Counted from the stretch's first letter, positions 40,825 through 50,878 are shown. The stretch: DNA of 64,000 nt from Haemophilus parainfluenzae (GCF_003252725.1 NZ_QEPO01000003.1:1-64000); one strand, 5' to 3'. Made by a program: numbers and translations. Notes: generated by a model from the sequence alone, not told the origin.

Positions 40825-40837
40825 TGAATGTTTTTCA
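40825..40837. promoter_or_regulatory. MetR-type box upstream of glyA
   Basis: TGAATGTTTTTCA fits the MetR consensus TGAA-N5-TTCA exactly and lies about 100 bases before the glyA start. E. coli glyA is activated by MetR. Eight fixed bases make a chance match possible in an AT-rich gap. Confidence 0.5.
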
Positions 40838-40934
40838 TTGTAATAATGAAAAATATGATCGAAATTTTTGATTAAGTTTTTACTTGGAAACAGGTAAACT
40901 ATACACAAATAATTCAAACAACGAGGAAAACACA

Positions 40935-42197
40935 ATGTTTAAAAAAAGTATGAACATCGCTGATTACGATCCAGTTCTATGGCAAGCCATTCAGGACGAA
41001 AATCGTCGTCAAGAAGAGCATATCGAGCTTATCGCATCTGAAAACTATGCAAGCCCACGCGTAATGGAAGCGCAAGGTTCACAGTTTACGAACAAGTATG
41101 CTGAAGGCTATCCAGGTAAACGTTACTACGGCGGTTGTGAGTACGCAGACATTGTGGAGCAGTTGGCGATTGATCGCGCGAAAGAGTTATTTGGTGCGGA
41201 TTATGTGAACGTACAACCACACTCAGGTTCACAAGCGAATGCAGCAGTATATGGTGCATTAATCAATGCGGGCGATACCATTTTAGGGATGGATTTAGCA
41301 CACGGTGGTCACTTAACTCATGGGGCGAAAGTGAGTTTCTCCGGTAAAATCTATAATTCTGTACTTTATGGTATCACCGCTGATGGTTTAATCGACTATG
41401 AAGATGTGCGTCAAAAAGCATTAGAACATAAACCAAAAATGATCGTGGCAGGTTTCTCCGCTTATTCTCAAGTAGTAGATTGGAAAAAAATGCGCGAAAT
41501 CGCGGATGAAGTGGGCGCATATTTATTTGTTGATATGGCTCACGTTGCGGGCTTAATCGCAGCAGGTTTATATCCAAACCCATTACCATACGCACACGTT
41601 GTGACAACCACCACTCATAAAACCTTAGGTGGTCCACGTGGTGGTTTAATCCTTTCTTCTTGCGGTGATGAAGAGCTTTATAAACGCTTACAATCTTCTG
41701 TTTTCCCTGCAAACCAAGGTGGTCCATTAGTTCACATTATTGCGGCGAAAGCAGTATGTTTCAAAGAAGCGTTAGAACCAGCTTATAAAGAATACCAAGC
41801 AAACGTGATTAAAAATGCGAAAGCAATGGTAGAAGTGTTTAAACAACGTGGTTATGACGTGGTTTCAAACGGTACAGAAAACCATTTATTCTTAGTGAGC
41901 TTCATCAAACAAGGCTTAACCGGTAAAGCAGCGGATGCCGCGTTAGGTAAAGCGAATATCACGGTGAATAAAAACTCCGTACCAAATGATCCACAAAAAC
42001 CATTTGTGACTTCTGGTATTCGTGTTGGTACACCAGCGGTGACTCGTCGTGGCTTTAACGAACAAGACTGTCGTGAATTAGCTGGCTGGATGTGTGATGT
42101 ATTAGATGCATTAGGCAAAGAAAACGAAGAACAAGTGATTGCAGCAACCAAAGAAAAAGTATTGGCAATCTGCAAACGTCTTCCAGTTTACGCATAA
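40935..42197 (+). CDS. glyA: Serine hydroxymethyltransferase
   Basis: PLP enzyme that converts serine and THF to glycine and methylene-THF, the main source of one-carbon units. The 420 residues match Gly[44 protein letters not shown], and the PLP lysine in [16 protein letters not shown] near 230. The start is ATG 40935 after ACGAGGAAAA; the frame extends 17 codons upstream without similarity. Its stop overlaps the start of the DUF1294 gene by one base (TAATG). It serves purD, purH and fau in this window through glycine and folate. Confidence 0.98.
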   Translation: MFKKSMNIADYDPVLWQAIQDENRRQEEHIELIASENYASPRVMEAQGSQFTNKYAEGYPGKRYYGGCEYADIVEQLAIDRAKELFGADYVNVQPHSGSQANAAVYGALINAGDTILGMDLAHGGHLTHGAKVSFSGKIYNSVLYGITADGLIDYEDVRQKALEHKPKMIVAGFSAYSQVVDWKKMREIADEVGAYLFVDMAHVAGLIAAGLYPNPLPYAHVVTTTTHKTLGGPRGGLILSSCGDEELYKRLQSSVFPANQGGPLVHIIAAKAVCFKEALEPAYKEYQANVIKNAKAMVEVFKQRGYDVVSNGTENHLFLVSFIKQGLTGKAADAALGKANITVNKNSVPNDPQKPFVTSGIRVGTPAVTRRGFNEQDCRELAGWMCDVLDALGKENEEQVIAATKEKVLAICKRLPVYA

Positions 42198-42472
42198 TGC
42201 TGATTCAGCTTTTATTTGTGATGTTAGCGGCGGTAAATATCGCCGCTTATTTTTTAATGTGGAAAGACAAAATCCGCGCGGTTCGTCACGGCTGGCGAAT
42301 TTCTGAAAATACCTTTTTTCTATTAAGCCTTCTTGGTGGGTTTATTGGTGTTTATTGCGGGATGAAACGCTTTCGTCATAAAACTAAACATTTCAGTTTT
42401 AAATTTGTCGTTATGCTCAGTGCGTTTATTTGGTTGATCTTAATGCCTTATTGGTATTTCTTTCTTGAATAA
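42197..42472 (+). CDS. DUF1294 membrane protein
   Basis: 91-residue protein with three hydrophobic segments. It has the DUF1294 pattern: FLMWKDKIRAVRHGWRISEN near 19-38, then LLSLLGGFIGVYCGMKRFRHKTKH. Many DUF1294 domains are fused to a cold-shock domain; this one stands alone. Its ATG overlaps the glyA stop (TAATG), so it is probably made by translational coupling with serine hydroxymethyltransferase. Its function is unknown. A strong terminator follows. Confidence 0.88.
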   Translation: MLIQLLFVMLAAVNIAAYFLMWKDKIRAVRHGWRISENTFFLLSLLGGFIGVYCGMKRFRHKTKHFSFKFVVMLSAFIWLILMPYWYFFLE

Positions 42473-42502
42473 CGTTGAGCTCAGAATGACTTTCAGTAAT
42501 AA

Positions 42503-42535
42503 AAAAGCCTAGAGAATATCTCTAGGCTTTTTAGT
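42503..42535. terminator. Bidirectional terminator between the DUF1294 gene and dsbB
   Basis: AAAAGCCTAGAG (42503-42514) pairs with CTCTAGGCTTTT (42520-42531), with A and T runs on both sides of the stem. Confidence 0.92.
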
Positions 42536-42546
42536 TTGTGATTAGA

Positions 42547-43080
42547 CTATTTAAAAATAAGGCGTCGATTTCGACTTTTCTTCACTTGTGAAAGTGTAAT
42601 TAATCCTAACACAATGACATAGACAGCGAAAATAAATACCAACCATTGCACCATCGTGATGCCAAAAAGTGACCATTGGCTTTCATTACAGCTGCCTGTT
42701 GGATTAAAGACCGCAGGCAGCCATTTATGGAATGGTAACGTTTCCGGAAAGTTTGGTATAAATTCACATTGTTTCCACGGTGCCGGATTCATTTGTAAAT
42801 CAAGGTGACGAATGGAGATCATTAATCCCTTGATTGCACTAAATAAACCCACAATAAGAGCAAGAATGCGGACAATAAGCGAATTTGGCGCTAAGGCACC
42901 GATAAGACCAGCAATAAATAACCCTACAACAGCTAAACGCTCATAAACACAAAGTACGCAAGGTTGTAAACCCATGCCGTATTGAAAGTAAAGTGCGGTC
43001 GATTCTAAGGCAAATGCGGTAAATGCCAAAAAGATCCACGCTGAACGTTTAAGGGATAATTGCTTAAAAAAGTCGAGCAT
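42547..43080 (-). CDS. dsbB: Disulfide bond formation protein DsbB
   Basis: Inner-membrane quinone reductase that re-oxidises DsbA. The 177 residues have four helices and both cysteine pairs: CVLC at 41-44 in the first periplasmic loop and the pair in WKQCEFIPNF (~104) and TGSCNES (~130) in the second. It lies 19 bases after nhaB in the same direction, the nhaB-dsbB order of E. coli. It complements DsbD, encoded 8 kb upstream, which runs the opposite, reducing branch. Confidence 0.96.
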   Translation of the reverse strand: MLDFFKQLSLKRSAWIFLAFTAFALESTALYFQYGMGLQPCVLCVYERLAVVGLFIAGLIGALAPNSLIVRILALIVGLFSAIKGLMISIRHLDLQMNPAPWKQCEFIPNFPETLPFHKWLPAVFNPTGSCNESQWSLFGITMVQWLVFIFAVYVIVLGLITLSQVKKSRNRRLIFK

Positions 43081-43099
43081 TCTCTCTCCTTATCTTTCA

Positions 43100-44638
43100 T
43101 TAAATTGGAAGAATTAAGCCAAGGTTTGCAAGCCAAATCGTCATTTCAGGTAGGATAAATTCGATTGCAAGGAAACCGACTAGTGTTAATACGATGGTGT
43201 AAGGCAATGCCATGTAGACCATTCTACCATAAGAAAGTTTAATTAACGGTGCAAGCGATGATGTTAATAAGAACAAGAACGCGGCTTGACCGTTTGGTGT
43301 CGCAACAGAAGGTAAGTTTGTCCCTGTATTGATTGCTACAGCAAGTAATTCAAATTGGTGCGGTGCAATTGCGCCTGTCGCAAGCGCATGTTTCGCTTCA
43401 TTGATATAAACCGTTGCAACGAATACGTTATCCGAAATTGCGGAAAGTAAACCGTTGAAACCGTAGAATAGTGCTAACTGTGTTTTCTCTTCAGAACTTA
43501 ATACGAAGTGAATAATTGGAGCAAAGAGTTTTTGATCGATAATCACCGCAACGACAGAGAAAAATACGACTAATAATGCAGTGAAAGGTAAACTTTCTTG
43601 GAATGCTTTACCAATAGCGTGTTCATCAGTTACACCAGTAAAGGTTGTTGCAAGGATAATCACACTTAAACCAATCATGCCTACAGCCGCTAAATGGAAG
43701 GCTAAACCTAAGATCAACCAAACCGCGATAACCGCTTGGACAGAAAGGCGAATCTTATCTTGTTTAGACATTTTTTGTGCATTTTCACGATCTAAATCTG
43801 CTAAGACTTGCCATACTTCTTCCGGTAGTTTTTCACCATAACCGAATAATTTAAATTTTTCGACTAAAATACAAGTGAGTAATCCACAGATAAAGACAGG
43901 GACTGTCACAGGAGCCATGCGGAAGAAAAATTCAATGAAATTCCATTTAGCTTGTTCTGCAATGATTAAGTTTTGTGGCTCTCCCACCATGGTCATTACA
44001 CCACCGAGTGCGGTACCGACACCAGCATGCATCATTAAGCTACGTAAGAAAGAGCGGAATTTTTCGAGAGTTTCGTGATTTTTAATTTTGTTATCATCAG
44101 AAATATCAACTGCATCTTGTAGTGTTTTACCGGATGCGACTTTGTGATAAACCCCATAGAAACCCATAGCTACGCTGATAATTACTGCAACAACAGTAAG
44201 TGCATCTAAGAAAGCTGAAAGAAATGCAGCACTAAAACAGAACGCGACAGAAAGTACGATTTTAGAACGGATACGGACTAATAATTTGGTGAACACATAA
44301 AGCAAAAGTTGCTTCATAAAGTAAATACCGGCCACCATAAAGATTAAAAGTAAAACGACTTCAAAGTTTGCCATGATCTCGGCTTTAACGTGCTCTGCAT
44401 TCGTCATACCAATAGCAATAGCTTCAACGGCTAATAAACCACCCGGTTGAAGAGGGTAGCATTTTAATGCCATGGCAAGGGTGAAAATAAATTCGGCGAC
44501 GAGAACCCAGCCAGCAATAAATGGGCTGACGAAAAAGAATAAAATCGGGTTAATTACCAAGAAGGCAATAATAGTTAATTTATACCAATCAGGGCTCGAG
44601 CCCAGAAAGTTTTTCATAAAAGCTTGTGTGTAAGTCAT
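43100..44638 (-). CDS. nhaB: Na+/H+ antiporter NhaB
   Basis: Exports sodium in exchange for protons at the inner membrane. The 512-residue protein has about twelve helices and NhaB-specific stretches: [21 protein letters not shown] near the start (in outline), [24 protein letters not shown] near 140-163, [15 protein letters not shown] near 217, and [15 protein letters not shown] near 400. It is divergent from fadR, exactly as in E. coli. Confidence 0.97.
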   Translation of the reverse strand: MTYTQAFMKNFLGSSPDWYKLTIIAFLVINPILFFFVSPFIAGWVLVAEFIFTLAMALKCYPLQPGGLLAVEAIAIGMTNAEHVKAEIMANFEVVLLLIFMVAGIYFMKQLLLYVFTKLLVRIRSKIVLSVAFCFSAAFLSAFLDALTVVAVIISVAMGFYGVYHKVASGKTLQDAVDISDDNKIKNHETLEKFRSFLRSLMMHAGVGTALGGVMTMVGEPQNLIIAEQAKWNFIEFFFRMAPVTVPVFICGLLTCILVEKFKLFGYGEKLPEEVWQVLADLDRENAQKMSKQDKIRLSVQAVIAVWLILGLAFHLAAVGMIGLSVIILATTFTGVTDEHAIGKAFQESLPFTALLVVFFSVVAVIIDQKLFAPIIHFVLSSEEKTQLALFYGFNGLLSAISDNVFVATVYINEAKHALATGAIAPHQFELLAVAINTGTNLPSVATPNGQAAFLFLLTSSLAPLIKLSYGRMVYMALPYTIVLTLVGFLAIEFILPEMTIWLANLGLILPI

Positions 44639-44771
44639 ATTGAACTCCGTTTTTTATAGTCCTATCATTGTAATATATACTGCTTTAAAGGATAATAGAC
44701 CAGTTAAAGATTTATTCAATAAATCACATTTTTTTGATCTTTTTAGGCTTTTTTATATTTATTTCATACTC

Positions 44772-45500
44772 ATGCAAACAGATAATACCCTTTTACGGGC
44801 TCAAAGCCCAGCTGCGCTTGCCGAAGAATATATTGTTAGAAGTATTTGGGATGATGTATTTCCCGCCGGCACCAATCTTCCTTCTGAGCGTGATTTAGCT
44901 GATAAAATCGGCGTAACACGCACCACATTACGTGAAGTATTACAGCGTTTGGCTCGTGATGGCTGGCTTACCATTCAACACGGCAAGCCGACAAAAGTCA
45001 ATGATATTTGGGATACAGCTGGTCCAAGCATCATTGAAACCTTAATTACCTTAGATCGCCAAAGTGCGCCGTTAATTATTGAAAATATGTTGTCATTGCG
45101 TAGTCGCATGTCAGAATCTTATATTTATGAGGCAGTAAAAAATTCACCTAAAGCTTCTGCAGCCTTGTTCAAAGGAATGGATGCTTTAGAAAATACCGCT
45201 GAAAGCTACATGGAATTTGACTATGCCTTATTTCGCCAGTTTACAGTAATGGCGAACAAACCTTTCTATCGTTTAATTTTCAATAGCTTACGTGGGGTTT
45301 ACCATAAAATTGGTTTGCTATTCTTTAGTGACGAAAAACATCGCCAAGTGACATATGATTTTTATGTGGAATTGCGTGATATTTGTGAAAAAGGTCAATC
45401 TGATTTAGTGGTGGAATGTATTCGTAAACACAAGCAAGTTACCTCCGCCTACTGGCGAGCCATTTTAGAAAGTTTGCCAAAAGATTTAGCAGCAGAATAA
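44772..45500 (+). CDS. fadR: Fatty-acid metabolism regulator FadR
   Basis: GntR-family regulator that binds acyl-CoA and controls fatty acid synthesis and degradation. The 242 residues have the N-terminal winged helix ([21 protein letters not shown] in outline, [22 protein letters not shown]) and the all-helical acyl-CoA-binding domain. Start taken at ATG 44772 ([13 protein letters not shown]); 44 in-frame codons upstream lack similarity and overlap the promoter. It is divergent from nhaB. A half-site GACCAGTT (44698-44705) of its own operator lies upstream. Confidence 0.95.
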   Translation: MQTDNTLLRAQSPAALAEEYIVRSIWDDVFPAGTNLPSERDLADKIGVTRTTLREVLQRLARDGWLTIQHGKPTKVNDIWDTAGPSIIETLITLDRQSAPLIIENMLSLRSRMSESYIYEAVKNSPKASAALFKGMDALENTAESYMEFDYALFRQFTVMANKPFYRLIFNSLRGVYHKIGLLFFSDEKHRQVTYDFYVELRDICEKGQSDLVVECIRKHKQVTSAYWRAILESLPKDLAAE

Positions 45501-45504
45501 TATT

Positions 45505-45537
45505 AAAAGTGCGGTTGAAAATGACCGCACTTTTTCC
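45505..45537 (+). terminator. Terminator from an inverted uptake-sequence pair
   Basis: AAAAGTGCGGT (45505-45515) pairs with ACCGCACTTTT (45524-45534), followed by T-rich sequence. Both arms are exact uptake cores. Confidence 0.9.
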
Positions 45538-45558
45538 TTATATCAAGAACTCAATATT

Positions 45559-46293
45559 ATGCGTATTCCAAGAATTTATCATCCAGAATCCCTTAAAAAT
45601 CAATCTACTTGCCAACTTTCAGAGGATGCGGCTAATCACGTAGGTCGTGTACTTCGAATGACTGAAGGTGAGCAAATTGAATTATTTGATGGGAGTAATC
45701 ATATTTATCCAGCGAAAATTATTGAAGCGAGCAAAAAAGCCGTTAAAGTGGACATTCTTGGTTGTGAATTGAGTGATAAGGAGTCGAATTTATCGATTCA
45801 TTTAGGGCAGGTTATTTCACGCGGCGATCGAATGGAATTTACCATTCAAAAATCTGTGGAATTGGGCGTGAATGTGATTACACCATTATGGTCAGAACGC
45901 TGTGGCGTGAAGTTGGATGGTGAACGTATGGATAAGAAAATCCAACAATGGCAAAAAATTGCTATTGCAGCTTGTGAACAATGTGGCCGTAACGTTGTGC
46001 CAGAAATTCGTCCATTAATGAAATTACAAGATTGGTGTGCAGAAAATGATGGCGCGTTGAAATTGAATTTACATCCAAGAGCCCAATATTCAATTAAAAC
46101 CTTGCCTTCTATTCCAAAAGAAGGTGTTCGTTTGCTTATTGGTTCAGAAGGCGGTTTATCACCTCAAGAAATTGCTCAAACTGAACAACAAGGATTTACT
46201 GAAATTTTATTAGGAAAGCGTGTGTTACGTACAGAAACAGCCTCTTTAGCGGCGATTAGTGCGTTGCAAATTTGTTTTGGAGATTTGGGATAA
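45559..46293 (+). CDS. rsmE: 16S rRNA (uracil-1498-N3)-methyltransferase RsmE
   Basis: Methylates U1498 of 16S rRNA with S-adenosylmethionine. The 244 residues have an N-terminal PUA-like part ([31 protein letters not shown] in outline) and a C-terminal SPOUT knot domain with [13 protein letters not shown] near 193 and [17 protein letters not shown] near 215. Its stop overlaps the yqgE start (TAATG), making the first link of a tightly packed rsmE-yqgE-ruvX operon, a conserved arrangement in gamma-proteobacteria. Confidence 0.97.
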   Translation: MRIPRIYHPESLKNQSTCQLSEDAANHVGRVLRMTEGEQIELFDGSNHIYPAKIIEASKKAVKVDILGCELSDKESNLSIHLGQVISRGDRMEFTIQKSVELGVNVITPLWSERCGVKLDGERMDKKIQQWQKIAIAACEQCGRNVVPEIRPLMKLQDWCAENDGALKLNLHPRAQYSIKTLPSIPKEGVRLLIGSEGGLSPQEIAQTEQQGFTEILLGKRVLRTETASLAAISALQICFGDLG

Positions 46294-46853
46294 TGATGGA
46301 TTTACAAGGGCAATTTTTAATTGCGATGCCACAGTTGGAGGATTATTTCCAAAATACCGTGGTGTATATGTGTGAGCATAATGAGCAAGGTTCGATGGGT
46401 TTAGTGATTAATCAACCCACCGATTTAAGCATTGCTGAGTTGTATTCAAAAATGAATTTTATGATGAAAAATGACCGCACTTTTAGCAATGAACTTGTGC
46501 TTGCGGGTGGTCCAGTGCATTCTGAGCGTGGTTTTATTCTGCATAAGAAAACCGCGAAAGAATTTGAGCATAGTTATAAAATTACCGATGAGATGTTTCT
46601 GACCACTTCGGCAGATATTGTGGAAACCTTTGGTTCAGAGGATGCGCCCGAAAAATATCTTGTTGCGCTCGGTTGTGCAAGTTGGACAGCTGGGCAGCTA
46701 GAACAAGAGATTGCAGATAATGCGTGGTTAGTGGCACCTGCTTCAGACACCATTTTATTTGAAACGATTTATGAAGATCGTTATCCTGCCGCGAATCAAT
46801 TATTAGGGATTAATCCTCATAATTTTGTTTTTTCACAAGTAGGGCATAGTTAA
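46293..46853 (+). CDS. yqgE: YqgE/AlgH family protein
   Basis: 186-residue cytoplasmic protein of the UPF0301 family; function unknown, though AlgH in Pseudomonas affects alginate production. Conserved segments are [47 protein letters not shown] and [15 protein letters not shown]. The start is ATG 46293, overlapping the rsmE stop by one base (a second ATG follows at 46296); its own stop overlaps the ruvX start by one base. Translational coupling in a three-gene operon is therefore likely. Confidence 0.95.
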   Translation: MMDLQGQFLIAMPQLEDYFQNTVVYMCEHNEQGSMGLVINQPTDLSIAELYSKMNFMMKNDRTFSNELVLAGGPVHSERGFILHKKTAKEFEHSYKITDEMFLTTSADIVETFGSEDAPEKYLVALGCASWTAGQLEQEIADNAWLVAPASDTILFETIYEDRYPAANQLLGINPHNFVFSQVGHS

Positions 46854-47272
46854 TGGGCATCACGGCAATTGCATTTGATTTCGGTACAAAAAGCATCGGT
46901 TGTGCAGTCGGGCAAAGTATCACGGGTACAGCGCAAGCATTACCTGCATTTAAAGCGCAAGATGGGATTCCAAATTGGGATGCTATTGAAAAATGCTTAA
47001 AAGACTGGAAGCCTGATGTTATTGTGGTGGGATTGCCCTTAAATATGGATGGCACTGAGCAAGATTTAACACTTCGTGCGAAAAAATTTGCCAACCGCTT
47101 AAATGGTCGTTTCGGTATCAAAGTGGAATTGCAAGATGAGCGCTTAACGACGGTTTCTGCACGTGATGAAATTTTCCAGCGTGGCGGTTATCGCGCTCTC
47201 AATAAAGGCAAAGTAGATGGGATCTCTGCTTGTCTGATTTTAGAAAGTTGGTTCGAAAGTTATTCAGAATAA
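46853..47272 (+). CDS. ruvX: RuvX/YqgF putative pre-16S rRNA nuclease
   Basis: 139-residue RNase H-fold protein. E. coli YqgF processes the 5' end of 16S rRNA; a Holliday junction resolvase role was also proposed. The marks are [15 protein letters not shown] near 6-20 (catalytic Asp), [13 protein letters not shown] near 58-70, [11 protein letters not shown] and the [15 protein letters not shown] end. It starts on the last base of the yqgE stop codon. Together with rsmE it places two 16S rRNA maturation enzymes in one operon. Confidence 0.96.
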   Translation: MGITAIAFDFGTKSIGCAVGQSITGTAQALPAFKAQDGIPNWDAIEKCLKDWKPDVIVVGLPLNMDGTEQDLTLRAKKFANRLNGRFGIKVELQDERLTTVSARDEIFQRGGYRALNKGKVDGISACLILESWFESYSE

Positions 47273-47281
47273 GCCAAAAAT

Positions 47282-47310
47282 AAACCGCACTTTAAGGTGC
47301 GGTTTGTTGT
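47282..47310. terminator. Terminator between ruvX and pgeF
   Basis: AAACCGCAC (47282-47290) pairs with GTGCGGTTT (47297-47305) around TTTAAG; it lies between two convergent genes and contains uptake-like arms. Confidence 0.82.
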
Positions 47311-47312
47311 AT

Positions 47313-48059
47313 TTATGAGTTTATTTTTTTTATCCAAATCAGACTCGCCATTCGGCCTGTTTTGCCATCTCGACGATAGGAAAAGAAGGTCTCTTTTTCA
47401 TTGAATGTGCAATGCTCCCCACCGTAAATTTGGGTAATACCTAATTTGTTGAGGCGTTGTGTGGCGATTTGATAAAGATTGCCGAGGTATTTTCCGGATT
47501 CATTCGGATCTGGTCGAAAAGCCGTTTCTGCAATCGGGTCAAAAGCCATAAATTGCTCAATCACTTCTTTGCCAACTTGGAATGCATTAGGGCCGATAGC
47601 AGGCCCAAACCACGCAATAATCTCTTCGGGGGCAGATTGGAAGCATTTCACGGTTTCTTCTAATACACCATCACAGAGTCCACGCCAGCCCGCATGTGCC
47701 GCAGCTACTTCAGTCCCTTGCTTATTGGTGAATAAAACTGGCAAGCAATCAGCTGTCATCACCAAACATACTTGGTTAGGTTGATTGGTGTAAACCGCAT
47801 CAGCCTCTAAATTATTACCCTCATAAGGCACCGTGATTACACGAGTGCTGTGCGTTTGAGTTAAAAACAACGGGAAATGTGGCAGATTAAATTTTTCGAC
47901 CAGTAAAGTGCGGTTAGTTTTGACCGCACTTTTATCATCTTCGACATGATCACCCAAATTGAAACTATCGAAAGGCGGCAGGCTTACGCCACCTTCTCTT
48001 GTGGTTGTAAAAGCTTGGATATGTGGTGGAACATTCCAGTTTGGAACAATGGTTTTCAT
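47313..48059 (-). CDS. pgeF: Peptidoglycan editing factor PgeF (YfiH family)
   Basis: Cytoplasmic enzyme that removes wrong amino acids from muropeptide precursors; earlier annotated as polyphenol oxidase. The 248 residues have the Cu-oxidase_4 pattern: TTTREGGVSLPPFDSFNLG near 18-36, TQTHSTRV, VMTADCLPVLF near 101 with the active Cys, AAAHAGWRGLCDGV, and the late GGEHCTFNE and FFSYRRDGKTGRMAS motifs. It starts 1 base after rluD ends, the rluD-yfiH order found in E. coli. Confidence 0.95.
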   Translation of the reverse strand: MKTIVPNWNVPPHIQAFTTTREGGVSLPPFDSFNLGDHVEDDKSAVKTNRTLLVEKFNLPHFPLFLTQTHSTRVITVPYEGNNLEADAVYTNQPNQVCLVMTADCLPVLFTNKQGTEVAAAHAGWRGLCDGVLEETVKCFQSAPEEIIAWFGPAIGPNAFQVGKEVIEQFMAFDPIAETAFRPDPNESGKYLGNLYQIATQRLNKLGITQIYGGEHCTFNEKETFFSYRRDGKTGRMASLIWIKKINS

Positions 48060-48060
48060 C

Positions 48061-49035
48061 TTAATAATCCAATTCGTCTTTGTGTTCGAGGTAATCCGCT
48101 TTTAAGGCATGCAGTAATTCGACAAAGTCATCTGGCAATGGGGCATACCATTCCATCATTTCACCTGTGATAGGATGAGCTAAACGCAACATAACCGCAT
48201 GTAATGCTTGGCGTTTAAAATTGCGTAGCACCTCAGTGAAGGCTTCGCTTGCATTTTTAGGTGGGCGAGGACGGCCTCCGTAAGTTTGATCACCTAATAA
48301 TGGATGTGCAATATGCGCCATGTGCACACGAATTTGGTGAGTACGACCTGTTTCTAAACGTAAGCGTAAACGCGTGTAATTACGGAAATTCTCCATAATG
48401 CGATAGTGCGTCACAGCCGGTTTACCCATTGGGTGAACCGCCATCAATGTGCGTTTTGTCGCGTGGCGAGCCATTGGCTGATCTACGGTTCCACCTTTGG
48501 TCATAATGCCACTGGCGACGGCTTCGTATTCACGAGTAATTTTACGTTTTTGTAAGTCACGCACGAGTTTGGTTTGTGCTGGAATGGTTTTAGCGACAAC
48601 CATGAGACCTGTCGTGTCTTTATCTAAACGATGCACAATCCCTGCACGTGGTACTTCAGCAATAGGTGGATAGTGATAGAGTAGCGCATTAAGCACGGTA
48701 CCATCTGGATTGCCTGCACCTGGGTGAACCACGAGATCTTTAGGTTTGTTAATCACGATAATATCGTCATCTTCATAAACGATATTGAGTGGAATATTTT
48801 GTGGCTCAAAACGGTTTTCATCTTCCACTTCTACCGAAATTTCAATTTGCTCTCCGCCATAAACTTTTGCACGTGGAATATCGGCAATTTCACCGTTCAT
48901 TTTTACCTGTTTTGCTTCAATCCAGGTTTTTAAACGCGAACGGGAATATTCTGGGAACAACTCTGCGAGGGTTTGGTCTAAACGCTGTCCCATTTGTTCG
49001 GGCTGAACTTCAGCCGTTAAGGTCATTTGTGGCAT
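48061..49035 (-). CDS. rluD: 23S rRNA pseudouridine synthase RluD
   Basis: Makes pseudouridines 1911, 1915 and 1917 in helix 69 of 23S rRNA. The 324 residues show an N-terminal S4 RNA-binding domain (QRLDQTLAELFPEYSRSRLK in outline) and the RsuA/RluD catalytic domain with GIVHRLDKDTTGLMVVAKT near 134-152, whose Asp is catalytic, and the RLETGRTHQIRVHMAHI stretch. It is divergent from bamD, as in E. coli, and followed by pgeF. Confidence 0.97.
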   Translation of the reverse strand: MPQMTLTAEVQPEQMGQRLDQTLAELFPEYSRSRLKTWIEAKQVKMNGEIADIPRAKVYGGEQIEISVEVEDENRFEPQNIPLNIVYEDDDIIVINKPKDLVVHPGAGNPDGTVLNALLYHYPPIAEVPRAGIVHRLDKDTTGLMVVAKTIPAQTKLVRDLQKRKITREYEAVASGIMTKGGTVDQPMARHATKRTLMAVHPMGKPAVTHYRIMENFRNYTRLRLRLETGRTHQIRVHMAHIAHPLLGDQTYGGRPRPPKNASEAFTEVLRNFKRQALHAVMLRLAHPITGEMMEWYAPLPDDFVELLHALKADYLEHKDELDY

Positions 49036-49144
49036 AAAAAATCCATCTAAAAATTTAAAAAGTTGGCTTATTGTGTAATGTTCTATACAATATTCGTTAA
49101 TTGTAACTTATTTATTGATTTTCGTAAAAATTAAGGAAAAAAGA

Positions 49145-49936
49145 ATGCGTAAAATAAAATCTCTCGCGCTTATTGCACTTACCTCATTCGCTATTGCAGC
49201 TTGTAGCAGTGGTAATAAAGAAGTGGAGCAAGCTTCTGTTGATGAGCTTTATGCAAAAGGCGCGGCTGCATTACAAGAAGGAAGCTATTCTGACTCGATT
49301 CGTTATTTAAAAGCAGCGACAGAGCGTTTCCCTGGTAGTACTTACCAAGAGCAAGCAATGCTTGATTTAATTTATGCAAACTATAAAACGCAAGATTACA
49401 CCGCAACTTTGGTAACCGTGGATAACTATTTACACCAATTTCCACAAAGTCCAAACCGTGACTATGCAGTGTATATGGCAGGTTTAACGAACTTAGCAAC
49501 TGCCGATAACATGATCCAAGATTTCTTTGGTATCGATCGTGCAACGCGTGAAACAACTTCAATGAAAACGGCGTTTTCTAACTTCCAAAGCTTAGTGCGT
49601 GCGTTCCCAAATAGTCCATATTCACAAGATGCAGTAGCACGTATGGCATACATCAAAGATTCATTAGCTCGTCATGAATTAGAAATTGCGAAATTCTATG
49701 CAAAACGTGATGCGTGGGTGGCGGTATCAAATCGTGTAGTGGGTATGTTACAACAATATCCAGATGCAAAAGCGACTTACGAAGGTTTATTCTTAATGAA
49801 AGAAGCCTATGACAAAATGGGGTTACAACAATTAGCAAGTCAAACTCAACAAGTCATCGATGCGAATAAAGATAAACAATTTGCAGATGTGAAAAAACCG
49901 GAAGAGTCTGATTTAATTCAACCGGTTAAAAAATAA
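49145..49936 (+). CDS. bamD: Outer membrane assembly lipoprotein BamD
   Basis: Essential lipoprotein of the BAM complex that inserts beta-barrel proteins in the outer membrane. The 263 residues carry a signal peptide with lipobox IAAC (Cys 20) and five TPR-like repeats (VDELYAKGAAALQEGSYSDS onward, YLHQFPQSPNRDYAVYMAGL in outline). The H. influenzae homologue was first known as ComL, required for DNA uptake competence. The start is ATG 49145 after TAAGGAAAAAAG; a longer frame from 49115 is not supported. Small hairpins without a T run follow (49940-49955). Confidence 0.96.
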   Translation: MRKIKSLALIALTSFAIAACSSGNKEVEQASVDELYAKGAAALQEGSYSDSIRYLKAATERFPGSTYQEQAMLDLIYANYKTQDYTATLVTVDNYLHQFPQSPNRDYAVYMAGLTNLATADNMIQDFFGIDRATRETTSMKTAFSNFQSLVRAFPNSPYSQDAVARMAYIKDSLARHELEIAKFYAKRDAWVAVSNRVVGMLQQYPDAKATYEGLFLMKEAYDKMGLQQLASQTQQVIDANKDKQFADVKKPEESDLIQPVKK

Positions 49937-50027
49937 TCCCGTCCCTTGTGGGACGTGCTTGAATAAGCAAAATTATTCAAATAAAGGCTAGTCAAACCAA
50001 TCAAATTGAGCTAGTATAAATTTAAAA

Positions 50028-50224
50028 GATTTCCTGGGGTGTTCGTGGATGGGTTATGTCCCTGAGCCGATACTTAGAACTTTATAAATCGGTTTCCCGC
50101 CATTGGTGTGTAGGCTTGACCTTTGACTTTGTCATTGGACTAAAGAAACCTAAAAATGGCCTTACCGGTTTCCTTGGACCATCGGGTTCAAGGACTACTA
50201 CTCGTAGCGGCACTCTGGGACCTT
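50028..50224 (+). ncRNA. ssrS: 6S RNA
   Basis: Binds sigma-70 RNA polymerase and holds it inactive in stationary phase by mimicking an open promoter. Matches to E. coli 6S RNA are GGGTGTTCG near the 5' end, CCCTGAGCCGATACTT (50080-50095 region), and GGGTTCAAGGACTAC and TCGTAGCGGCACTCTGGGA near the 3' end. The closing stem is intact: TCCTGGGGTG (50032-50041) pairs base for base, allowing G-U, with CACTCTGGGA (50211-50220). A TATAAA -10 element lies at 50015-50020. It is followed by fau, the usual ssrS-fau order. Ends are approximate. Confidence 0.93.
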
Positions 50225-50251
50225 CCTTTAAAATCCATTCTTTCCAATCGA

Positions 50252-50824
50252 ATGAAATCAACACAGCAAACGCTTCGCAATCAACTCCGTCAACAAATTC
50301 GTAAAACACGAGCGAATTTGACCGCACTTCAGCAGCAACAGGCAGAGAATTCCATTACTCAACAAGCGCTTGCATTAATTGAAGAACGAAATGCGCAGCA
50401 TATTGCCTTGTATGTTTCCTTTGATGGTGAAATCACCACAGATAAACTTATTAAAACCCTTTGGGCACAAGATAAACACGTTTATTTGCCGGTATTGCAC
50501 CCTTTCAATCCTAATCATCTTTTGTTCTTACGTTATTTGCCAGATACACCAATGCTGAAAAATAAATTTGGCATTTGGGAGCCCAAACTCAATGTGCAAA
50601 ACGTATTGCCTTTGGATGAATTAGATATTCTTTTTACACCACTTGTCGCTTTTGATAAACAAGGTAATCGCCTTGGCATGGGCGGTGGTTTTTATGATCG
50701 TACCTTACAAAATTGGCGAAATTCTTCTTTTATCCCTGTGGGATTAGCCCATCAATGTCAGCAAGTCGAACAGCTTCCAACTGAAGCGTGGGACGTGCCA
50801 CTTCATCAAATCTTAGTCGCTTAA
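50252..50824 (+). CDS. fau: 5-formyltetrahydrofolate cyclo-ligase
   Basis: Recovers 5-formyl-THF into the active folate pool using ATP. The 190 residues include NQLRQQIRKTRANLT near the start (basic substrate-binding helix), a central LYVSFDGEITTDKLI, FTPLVAFDKQGNRLGMGGGFYDRTL near 130-155 (the family signature in outline), and the C-terminal DVPLHQILV. The start at ATG 50252 fits family length; the frame continues upstream into 6S RNA and must not be extended. It probably depends on transcription reading through ssrS. E. coli ygfA is linked to persister formation. Confidence 0.95.
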   Translation: MKSTQQTLRNQLRQQIRKTRANLTALQQQQAENSITQQALALIEERNAQHIALYVSFDGEITTDKLIKTLWAQDKHVYLPVLHPFNPNHLLFLRYLPDTPMLKNKFGIWEPKLNVQNVLPLDELDILFTPLVAFDKQGNRLGMGGGFYDRTLQNWRNSSFIPVGLAHQCQQVEQLPTEAWDVPLHQILVA

Positions 50825-50878
50825 ACCTATCAAGAAGTAAAGTTTGATAGAAAAAATTAAAAATTGTTGATTTTTTCT

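Noticed and set aside
49939..49969. Terminator after bamD
   Set aside because: Two small hairpins (CGTCCC/GGGACG and TGCTT/AAGCA) are present but no T run follows, so intrinsic termination is not supported.
50056..50327. Open frames on both strands within 6S RNA
   Set aside because: The bases are explained by 6S RNA, with its conserved bulge sequences and closing stem.
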